A stretch of DNA of 64,000 nt from Streptomyces sp. NRRL F-5126 (lineage in GTDB: Bacteria; Actinomycetota; Actinomycetes; Streptomycetales; Streptomycetaceae): contig NZ_JOFZ01000010.1 of the NCBI RefSeq assembly GCF_000721265.1, positions 344,715 to 408,714 of the forward strand, in the 5' to 3' direction. This document shows, one piece after another, positions 33,904 to 40,646 of the stretch. The notes under the pieces are model-generated. The model made no database searches. It was not told where the DNA came from and saw only the letters and a list, made by a program, of their open reading frames with translations. A program made the position numbers and the translations under genes. Position 1 is the stretch's first letter. Each line of letters starts with the position of its first letter.

Positions 33904-35007
33904 CTACAGGCCGACCTCGTTCATCAACATGCCGACCTCGGTGTTCGTCAGGCGCCGCAGCCAGCCTGACTTCTGGTCGCCCAGCGGGATCGGCCCGAAC
34001 GCCGTGCGCACCAGGCGGTCGACGGGGAAGCCCGCCTCCGAGAGCATGCGGCGCACGATGTGCTTGCGGCCCTCGTGCAGGGTCACCTCGACGAGGTAGT
34101 TCTTGCCGGTGTTCTCCACGACGCGGAAGTGGTCCGCGCGCGCGTAGCCGTCGTCGAGCTGGATGCCGTCCTTCAGCCGCTTGCCGATGTCGCGCGGCAG
34201 GGGCCCCTGGATGGCGGCCAGGTACGTCTTCTTCACGCCGTAGCGCGGGTGGGTGAGGCGGTGCGCCAGCTCACCGTGGTTGGTGAGCAGGATGACGCCC
34301 TCGGTCTCGGTGTCCAGCCTGCCGACGTGGAAGAGGCGCGTCTCGCGGTTGGTGACGTAGTCGCCGAGGCACTGCCTGCCGTCCGGGTCCTCCATGGTGG
34401 AGACGACGCCCGCGGGCTTGTTCAGCGCGAAGAACAGGTACGACTGCGTCGCCACCGTCAGCCCGTCGACCTTGATCTCGTCGTGGTCCGGGTCGACGCG
34501 CATGCCCTGTTCGAGGACGATCTCGCCGTTCACCTCGACGCGCGCCTGCTCGATCAGCTCCTCGCAGGCCCGCCGCGAGCCCATGCCCGCCCTGGCGAGC
34601 ACCTTCTGCAGCCGCTCGCCGTCCTGCTCGCCGCCGGCCGGGCGCGGCTTCGCCGTGCGCGCCTCCGCGTACCGGTCGCGGTTGCGCTGCTCGATCTTCG
34701 CGTCCAGTTCGCGCGAGCGTGCCGGGGCGCCACGGCGCCCGGCCCCGCGCTTCGCGTCGCCGCGCGCGGGCCTCGGGGTGCCCTTGGCGCCGCCGCGTGC
34801 CGCGTCACCGCGGCCCTTGCGGGGACCGCCGCCCTCGCCCTGCGCGCCGCCGACGTCGTAGCGCCGCTCCTCGGGGCGCGGACGCCGGGGGCGCCGGTCC
34901 TGCCTGTCGGACTGCCTGTCGGACTGCCTGTCGCCTTGCCGGTCGCCTTGCCGGTCGCCGGCTCCCCGGGGGTTCCGGTCGTTCCTGCCGCTGCCGCTGC
35001 TTCGCAT
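33904..35007 (-). CDS. rluB: RluB/RsuA-family pseudouridine synthase
   Basis: 367 aa. S4 RNA-binding domain at about 131-180 (ERLQKVLARAGMGSRRACEELI), then the RsuA catalytic domain with Asp in HVGRLDTETEGVILLTN and GRKHIVRRM. Pseudouridylates 23S (or 16S) rRNA. The first about 130 residues are a basic, disordered extension with five GDRQ/SDRQ units encoded by a 12-bp tandem repeat. ATG 35007 overlaps the scpB stop (TGATG). Order scpA-scpB-rluB is common in Gram-positives. Confidence 0.93.
   Translation of the reverse strand: MRSSGSGRNDRNPRGAGDRQGDRQGDRQSDRQSDRQDRRPRRPRPEERRYDVGGAQGEGGGPRKGRGDAARGGAKGTPRPARGDAKRGAGRRGAPARSRELDAKIEQRNRDRYAEARTAKPRPAGGEQDGERLQKVLARAGMGSRRACEELIEQARVEVNGEIVLEQGMRVDPDHDEIKVDGLTVATQSYLFFALNKPAGVVSTMEDPDGRQCLGDYVTNRETRLFHVGRLDTETEGVILLTNHGELAHRLTHPRYGVKKTYLAAIQGPLPRDIGKRLKDGIQLDDGYARADHFRVVENTGKNYLVEVTLHEGRKHIVRRMLSEAGFPVDRLVRTAFGPIPLGDQKSGWLRRLTNTEVGMLMNEVGL
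34900..34959. repeat. 12-bp tandem repeat inside rluB
   Basis: Five consecutive 12-mers: two CTGCCTGTCGGA, one CTGCCTGTCGCC and two TTGCCGGTCGCC. They encode the SDRQ/GDRQ repeats of the disordered N terminus. Confidence 0.9.
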
Positions 35008-35654
35008 CAAAGTTCCGTCGTCGTCTCGTCGTCTGCGTGGGTGTCCGGGGCGTCCGGATCGAACGACGGAACGCCTTCCAGCGACTCGGCCTCGACCGCG
35101 TCCGCCTCGGGGAGGAAGGGCGCGAGCTCGGGCAGCTCGTCAAGGCCGCGCAGGCCCATGCGCTCCAGGAAGTAATTCGTCGTCCTGTACAGGATCGCAC
35201 CTGTTTCGGGTTCCGCGCCCGCCTCCTCCACCAGGCCGCGCTGGAGGAGCGTGCGCATGACGCCGTCGCAGTTCACCCCGCGTACCGCCGAGACGCGGGA
35301 GCGGCTGACCGGCTGGCGGTAGGCGACGACGGCCAGCGTCTCCAGCGCCGCCTGGGTCAGCCGGGCGTGCTGGCCGTCCAGGACGAAGCCCTCGACGGCG
35401 GGCGCGTACTCGGCGCGCGAGTAGAAGCGCCAGCCGCCTGCGACCAGCCGCAGCTCGAAGCCGCGGCCGTCGGCGGTGTACTCGTCGGCGAGTGCGCGCA
35501 GGGCGTCCGCCACCGCGCGCGGCGGCCTGCCGAGCACCTTGGCGAGGTGCTCCTCGGTCGCGGGCTCGTCCACGACCATGAGGACGGCCTCGAGCGCCGG
35601 GCCGAGGGGCAACTCCTCGACTGCCTGTGACTCGACTGCCTGTGACTCGCTCAC
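35007..35654 (-). CDS. scpB: Segregation and condensation protein B
   Basis: 215 aa. Two winged-helix domains: LEAVLMVVDEPATEEHLAKVLG and later RLTQAALETLAVVAYRQPVSRSRVSAVRGVNCDGVMRTLLQRGLV, the ScpB signature, followed by TTNYFLERMGLRGLDELPELAPF. Forms the SMC-ScpAB complex. The acidic tail (VPSFDPDAPDTHADD) is extra. GTG 35654 overlaps the scpA stop (GTGA) and its stop overlaps rluB. The N terminus has a short duplicated VESQAVE. Confidence 0.95.
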   Translation of the reverse strand: MSESQAVESQAVEELPLGPALEAVLMVVDEPATEEHLAKVLGRPPRAVADALRALADEYTADGRGFELRLVAGGWRFYSRAEYAPAVEGFVLDGQHARLTQAALETLAVVAYRQPVSRSRVSAVRGVNCDGVMRTLLQRGLVEEAGAEPETGAILYRTTNYFLERMGLRGLDELPELAPFLPEADAVEAESLEGVPSFDPDAPDTHADDETTTEL

Positions 35655-37117
35655 GCGGATGCCTCCTCCTGTTCGTGTTCGTCCTCGGGGCCGTCACGTC
35701 CCGCTTCGCCGTCCGGTTGCGGCACGAGGTCGAACTCGCCGACCCTGAGCTCCCCCGTGCTCGCCTCCCCCGTCCAGTGCACGACCAGCGGCCCGAGCGC
35801 CTGCTCCTGGTCGAGGCCGACGGCGCGGGCCCGGTAGAGCTCAAGCAGCGCCAGGAAGCGTGCCACGACGGTGAGGGTGTCGTCGGTGTCGTCGGTCAGC
35901 TCCTGGAAGGTCGCGTGCCCGCGCTCGCGCAGCAGCGTGACGACGACCTCGGCCTGTTCCCGCACCGAGACGAGCGGCGCGTGGATGTGGTCGATGTACA
36001 CCTGCGGCTCCGGCTTGGGCTGCATGGCCTTGACGGCGAGCCGCGCGAACCCCTCGGGGCCGATGCGGATGACGACGTCGGGCAGCAGTTCCGCGAGCCC
36101 GGGCTCCAGGCCGACGGTGCGGGGGTAGCGCCGCGCCTCGGTGTCGAGCCGCGCCGAGAGGACGGCGGCGACCTCCTTGTACGCGCGGTACTGGAGCAGG
36201 CGCGCGAAGAGCAGGTCGCGCGCCTCCAGGAGCGCGAGGTCGGCCTCGTCCTCGATCTCGGCGGCGGGCAGCAGGCGGGCGGCCTTGAGGTCGAGGAGCG
36301 TGGCGGCGACGACGAGGAACTCGGTGGTCTGGTCGAGGTCCCAGTCGGGGCCCATCGCCCGGATGTGCGCCATGAACTCGTCGGTGACCTTGGAGAGCGC
36401 GACCTCGGTCACGTCCAGCTTGTGCTTGGAGATGAGCTGGAGCAGCAGGTCGAAGGGGCCCTCGAAGTTGACGAGCCGTACGGTGAACCGCCCGTCGTCC
36501 GCGGCCTCCGCGGCGGACGACGGGCCGTCAGGCCCGCTGTCCGCACGCCCATGCGCCTCCGCGCCCGACGCGGGCGCCGAGTCCGGATTCTCGGGCGTCC
36601 CACTGGCGTCCGCACGGCCGTGGGCGGCGCCGGGGCGCCCGGCCGGGGCGGCCAGTGCGGCGTCCTGCGGCTCGGCGGGAATTCCGGCGGCCGGTACGGC
36701 CGGGGACGGCTCGCCTTCCGGCGTCTCCGGGTCCGGCGCCGGGGCCGCGTGGGGGTCCTCGGCCCGCCCAGCGGCGTCCGCGCGGCCGCGGGCGGCGTGC
36801 TGCGGGTCCGCCGCAGGGGCGCTGACCGGTCCGGTGAACCGCTCCGGGACAGGGGACACTTCCTCCGCCGCGGAGCGCGCGGACCCGGTACGGGTGAACG
36901 GGACAGGGGACACTTCCTCCGCCGCGGAGCGCGCGGACCCGGTACGGGTGAACGCCGCCGCAGGGCCGCTGTCGGGGGCGGCGCCGGGGGGTGGGCCGGG
37001 CGCGTCCGCGGGGGCGGCGTCCGGTGCCTCGTCGGCCGGGGCCGGCGGCGACGGGCGGCGGGGCGCCGTGCCCGGGCCTTGGCCGAGGGGACGGCGCGGG
37101 GGGTTCGTGGGCGGCAT
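35651..37117 (-). CDS. scpA: Segregation and condensation protein A (kleisin), long N-terminal extension
   Basis: 488 aa, nearly twice a typical ScpA. The kleisin begins near residue 205 (FTVRLVNFEGPFDLLLQLISKHKLDVTEVALSKV), with FLVVAATLLDLKAARLLP, and ends with the winged helix RGHATFQELTDDTDDTLTVVARFLALLELYR. The preceding about 200 residues are Pro/Ala/Gly/Glu-rich and disordered, and contain a perfect tandem duplication of FTRTGSARSAAEEVSPVP. Bridges SMC heads. Upstream gene (RHH-like) is 38 bases away, so it is likely in one operon with parA. Confidence 0.93.
   Translation of the reverse strand: MPPTNPPRRPLGQGPGTAPRRPSPPAPADEAPDAAPADAPGPPPGAAPDSGPAAAFTRTGSARSAAEEVSPVPFTRTGSARSAAEEVSPVPERFTGPVSAPAADPQHAARGRADAAGRAEDPHAAPAPDPETPEGEPSPAVPAAGIPAEPQDAALAAPAGRPGAAHGRADASGTPENPDSAPASGAEAHGRADSGPDGPSSAAEAADDGRFTVRLVNFEGPFDLLLQLISKHKLDVTEVALSKVTDEFMAHIRAMGPDWDLDQTTEFLVVAATLLDLKAARLLPAAEIEDEADLALLEARDLLFARLLQYRAYKEVAAVLSARLDTEARRYPRTVGLEPGLAELLPDVVIRIGPEGFARLAVKAMQPKPEPQVYIDHIHAPLVSVREQAEVVVTLLRERGHATFQELTDDTDDTLTVVARFLALLELYRARAVGLDQEQALGPLVVHWTGEASTGELRVGEFDLVPQPDGEAGRDGPEDEHEQEEASA
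36847..36954. repeat. 54-bp perfect tandem duplication in scpA
   Basis: Units at 36847-36900 and 36901-36954 are identical over 54 bases and in frame, duplicating 18 residues in the disordered N-terminal extension of ScpA. Complete identity implies a recent event. Confidence 0.95.
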
Positions 37118-37155
37118 CTGGGTCCAGGGCAGGGGCGCGGACCGCGGCGTGCTGG

Positions 37156-37785
37156 TCAGCGGCCGCGCAGGCGCCGTACGAGAATGCTGGCGTCGCCGCG
37201 CGATTCGAGGTCCGCGAGGACCACGGCGACCGCCTCACGGACGATACGCCCGCGGTCCACCGCGAGGCCGTGCTCGCCACGCAGCACAAGCCGTGCGTGT
37301 TCGAGGTCCATGAGCTCCTCGGCCGAGACGTACACGGTGATCTTCTCGTCGTGCCGCTCGCGCCCGCTGGGCCTGCGGTTCGCGCCGCGTCCCTTGCGGC
37401 GCTGCTGACCGCCCTGCGCGGACGCCGCGGGCCCGGGCTGCTGCGGTACCGCGGGGCCGCCGCCCTGCTGCTCGGCGAGCGGCCTGCGCGGCTGCCCGGC
37501 GGTCGCGGGCCGCTGCTCGTCCTCCGCGGTGCGGGAGCGCGCCGCGGCCGCGTCACCGGGGCCGGGCTCGGCGGCCGGGGAGTGCTCTTCCTCGGCGTGG
37601 GTGGCCGCCGGGGAAGCCGCCGCGGCCCCCTCGCCCCCCTTGCCGCCCTCGGTCCTGCCGGCCTCGGCCGGCGCGGGCACCCGTGCCTCGCCGTTCGCGC
37701 TCCGGCGGCGGTCCGCGGGCGAGGAGGCCTGCAAGGCCGTGCCACCGGTCGTACGGAACAGTTCGTCGGCGCCGGGCAGACTCAC
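37156..37785 (-). CDS. ParA-partner candidate with C-terminal RHH-like domain
   Basis: 209 aa from GTG 37785, overlapping the parA stop (GTGA). A long Ala/Gly/Gln-rich low-complexity region (about 15-135) and a basic patch QQRRKGRGANRRPSGR precede the conserved C terminus EKITVYVSAEELMDLEHARLVLRGEHGLAVDRGRIVREAVAVVLADLE, which has the strand-helix-helix pattern of ribbon-helix-helix DNA-binding proteins. Position right after an orphan ParA and before ScpA suggests a ParB-like or ParG-like adaptor for the ATPase. No established function known to me. Confidence 0.75.
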   Translation of the reverse strand: MSLPGADELFRTTGGTALQASSPADRRRSANGEARVPAPAEAGRTEGGKGGEGAAAASPAATHAEEEHSPAAEPGPGDAAAARSRTAEDEQRPATAGQPRRPLAEQQGGGPAVPQQPGPAASAQGGQQRRKGRGANRRPSGRERHDEKITVYVSAEELMDLEHARLVLRGEHGLAVDRGRIVREAVAVVLADLESRGDASILVRRLRGR

Positions 37786-38945
37786 TCGGCGTGACACCGG
37801 GCGAGCACCTCCCTGGCGAGCTGTCGATAGGCGGCCGCTCCGACGGAGTTGGAGGCGTACGTCGTGATCGGCTCGCCGGCGACCGTGGTCTCCGGGAAGC
37901 GCACCGTGCGGCCGATCACGGTGTGGTAGACGTTCTCGTCGAACGCCTCGACGACGCGGGCGAGCACCTCGCGGCTGTGCACCGTGCGTGAGTCGTACAT
38001 CGTGGCGAGGATGCCGTCGAGCTCCAGGTCGGGGTTGAGCCGCTCCTGCACCTTCTCGATCGTCTCGGTGAGCAGCGCCACACCGCGCAGCGCGAAGAAC
38101 TCGCACTCGAGCGGCACGATGACCTTGTGCGCGGCGGTGAGCGCGTTCACGGTCAGCAGGCCGAGCGACGGCTGGCAGTCGATGACGATGTAGTCGTAGT
38201 CCTGCATCAGCGGCTTGAGCGCGCGCTGCAGGGTCGACTCGCGGGCGACCTCGCTGACGAGCTGGACCTCGGCCGCCGACAGGTCGATGTTGCTCGGCAG
38301 CAGGTCCATGTTGGGCACCGCCGTCTTGAGCAGCACCTCGTCGGCCGCCATGCCCCGCTCCATGAGCAGGTTGTAGACGGTGAGGTCGAGCTCCATCGGG
38401 TTCACGCCGAGGCCGACCGACAGCGCGCCCTGCGGGTCGAAGTCGACGAGCAGCACGCGCCGCCCGTACTCGGCGAGCGCGGCGCCCAGGTTGATGGTCG
38501 ACGTGGTCTTGCCGACGCCGCCCTTCTGGTTGCACATCGCGATGATCTTCGCGGGGCCGTGGTCGGTCAGCGGGCCCGGGATCGGGAAGTAGGGCAGCGG
38601 CCGCCCGGTGGGGCCGATGCGCTCCCTGCGCTGGCGCGCTGCGTCGGGGGCGAGCGTGGCCGCGTACTCGGGGTCGGGCTCGTACTCGGCGTCGGGGTCG
38701 TAGAAGCGGCCCTCGGGCACTTCGTCGTATGCGGCCAATGGGGTGGGCTCTCGGCTTCCCTCGTTGCCGGCCGTGGCGTTCACGTGTTGGCCGTCCATCG
38801 TCTGGTGGTCTGTCGTCATGTGCTGGGTGGTGGCGGAGGTGCGAACAGCGACGGAGCCGACAGCCTCGAAGCCGGACGGAGCGCTCACGCCCGCCGTGGG
38901 CATTCCTGGTTGACCACCCCCGGGAGTAAATGTCGACTCATTCAC
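37782..38945 (-). CDS. ParA-family ATPase (second ParA, non-parB context)
   Basis: 387 aa from GTG 38945 (AGGAGG about ten bases upstream). Residues 1-130 are a Ser/Thr/Gly- and acidic-rich variable extension. The deviant Walker A NQKGGVGKTT (139-148), LLVDFDPQGALSVGLG (Walker A'), and VIDCQPSLGLLTVNAL (Walker B) form a complete ParA/Soj ATPase that should bind DNA non-specifically as an ATP dimer. The usual parAB pair is near oriC in Streptomyces; here no parB follows, but an RHH-like protein does, then scpAB. Expected role in chromosome or cargo positioning, unproven. Confidence 0.92.
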   Translation of the reverse strand: MNESTFTPGGGQPGMPTAGVSAPSGFEAVGSVAVRTSATTQHMTTDHQTMDGQHVNATAGNEGSREPTPLAAYDEVPEGRFYDPDAEYEPDPEYAATLAPDAARQRRERIGPTGRPLPYFPIPGPLTDHGPAKIIAMCNQKGGVGKTTSTINLGAALAEYGRRVLLVDFDPQGALSVGLGVNPMELDLTVYNLLMERGMAADEVLLKTAVPNMDLLPSNIDLSAAEVQLVSEVARESTLQRALKPLMQDYDYIVIDCQPSLGLLTVNALTAAHKVIVPLECEFFALRGVALLTETIEKVQERLNPDLELDGILATMYDSRTVHSREVLARVVEAFDENVYHTVIGRTVRFPETTVAGEPITTYASNSVGAAAYRQLAREVLARCHAE

Positions 38946-39230
38946 AAGTCGTCTTACCTCCTTGGGTGTGACCAGGACACTTAATCGATAGGTCAGCGTG
39001 GCACCATGCCGACGGTTCGCGACTCTATGGCGTGTCACCGCTCCACAGCAACACAATCCGCCGGACCGGGCCCGATGTGTCGGCAACCGAACACCCGCGT
39101 GTCAAGGGCGCACACCCCTCTCACCAAGGCACGGCGCACGGCCCGACCGGGTAAGCAAACCGGTACAAGGCCGACTTTCAGCGCGTGTTGACGTCGCGCG
39201 GTTCCGGCGGCGAAAGTGGCCCGACACACA
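38946..39230. other. Promoter region of the parA-scp operon
   Basis: 285 bases between parA and the ald terminator. It includes CCCAAGGAGGTAAGACG (Shine-Dalgarno of parA). No gene, RNA or inverted repeat recognised; frames present are short and lack ribosome-binding sites. Confidence 0.5.
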
Positions 39231-39267
39231 CCCGGGCCGGACCTCGCAGGGCAAGGTCCGGCCCGGG
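39231..39267 (-). terminator. Terminator of the alanine dehydrogenase gene
   Basis: 14-bp perfect arms (CCCGGGCCGGACCT at 39231-39244, AGGTCCGGCCCGGG at 39254-39267) with a 9-base loop, 30 bases past the ald stop. Confidence 0.85.
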
Positions 39268-39296
39268 GCGCGACGTTGACGGCGCCGATTGACGGT

Positions 39297-40412
39297 TCAG
39301 CCGAGCAGCGCGTCCAGTTCGACGTGGTCGAGACCGTGCGCCTCGGCGACCTCTCGGTAAACCACCTGGCCCTCATGGGTGTTGAGGCCCTTCGCGAGCG
39401 CCGCGTCACGGCGCAGGGCGTCGCGCCAGCCGCGGTCCGCGAGCTCCACGATGTACGGCAGTGTGGCGTTCGTCAGCGCGTACGTGGACGTGTTCGGGAC
39501 GGCGCCCGGCATGTTGGCGACGCAGTAGAAGACCGAGTCGTGGACGCGGAAGGTCGGCTCGGCGTGGGTGGTGGGCCGGGAGTCCTCGAAGCAGCCGCCC
39601 TGATCGATCGCGATGTCGACAAGGACACTTCCGGGCTTCATCTTCGCGACGAGTTCGTTGGTGACGAGCTTCGGCGCCTTCGCACCGGGGATGAGCACGG
39701 CGCCGACGACGAGGTCCGCCTCGGTGACCGCGCGCTCCAGCTCGTACGCGTTGGAGACGATCGTCTGGACCTTGGTGCCGAAGAGGCGGTCCGCCTCTCG
39801 GAGCTTGTTGATGTCCTTGTCGAGCAGGGTCACGTGGAAGCCCATGCCGACCGCGATCTGCGTCGCGTTCCAGCCGGAGACGCCGCCGCCGATGACCACC
39901 GCGCGGCCCGCCGCCGTACCGGGCACGCCGCCGGGCAGCACGCCGCGGCCGCCGGCCGAGCGCATCAGGTGGTACGCGCCGACCTGCGGCGCGAGCCGGC
40001 CCGCGACCTCGGACATCGGGGCGAGCAGCGGAAGCGCGCGGCCCGCGGTCTCGACGGTCTCGTAGGCGATGGCGGTGGTGCCGGATGCGAGCAGCGCGTC
40101 CGTGCAGGCGCGGGACGCGGCGAGGTGGAGGTAGGTGAAGAGGGTCTGGTCCTTGCGGAGCCTGTGGTACTCCTCCGCGATCGGCTCCTTGACCTTGAGC
40201 AGCAGGTCGGCCGCCGCCCACACCTCGTCGGCCGTCTCCAGGATGGCGGCGCCCGCGGCGGTGTACTCGTCGTCCGTGATGGAGGAGCCGGCGCCGGCGT
40301 TCCGCTCGACGACGACCTCGTGGCCGTGGCGCACCAGCTCGTGCACGCCTGCCGGGGTGATCGCCACCCGGAACTCGTTGTTCTTGACCTCGCGGGGGAT
40401 GCCGACCTTCAC
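39297..40412 (-). CDS. ald: Alanine dehydrogenase
   Basis: 371 aa, the standard length, starting at GTG 40412 (KVGIPREVKNNEFRVA). Pyruvate/alanine-binding R15-like segment NEFRVAITPAGV, the block LLLKVKEPIAEEYHRL, the NAD site VVIGGGVSGWNA, catalytic His in YLHLAASR and Asp in VDIAIDQGGCFEDSRPTTH. Reversible oxidative deamination of L-alanine to pyruvate, used for nitrogen and redox balance in mycelium. Monocistronic between a STAND gene and the parA operon, ended by a strong hairpin. Confidence 0.97.
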   Translation of the reverse strand: MKVGIPREVKNNEFRVAITPAGVHELVRHGHEVVVERNAGAGSSITDDEYTAAGAAILETADEVWAAADLLLKVKEPIAEEYHRLRKDQTLFTYLHLAASRACTDALLASGTTAIAYETVETAGRALPLLAPMSEVAGRLAPQVGAYHLMRSAGGRGVLPGGVPGTAAGRAVVIGGGVSGWNATQIAVGMGFHVTLLDKDINKLREADRLFGTKVQTIVSNAYELERAVTEADLVVGAVLIPGAKAPKLVTNELVAKMKPGSVLVDIAIDQGGCFEDSRPTTHAEPTFRVHDSVFYCVANMPGAVPNTSTYALTNATLPYIVELADRGWRDALRRDAALAKGLNTHEGQVVYREVAEAHGLDHVELDALLG

Positions 40413-40646
40413 GTGGATCACGGTCCTTGGCTCAGAGGGGCGCCTGTAGTGCATACATACCCGGACGAACGGCGCTTCCAGCTGTCAGTGGACGCAAACG
40501 GGCACAGACAGGCATGGATGCCGCACATCGGGAGAGGCCACGGAAAGCCGCAGCGGAGCCAGTCTAATGAAGGATTTGCCGCTGTCTAGCCTTGTAAAGC
40601 TGGAATCTTCCCGAGAGGTGCTGCGGAATTCGTAGGCCAGTCCCTC

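Noticed and set aside
40400..40420. parS site near ald (TTCACGTGG)
   Set aside because: Only a partial match to the 14-bp palindrome GTTTCACGTGAAAC; it is part of the ald start region.
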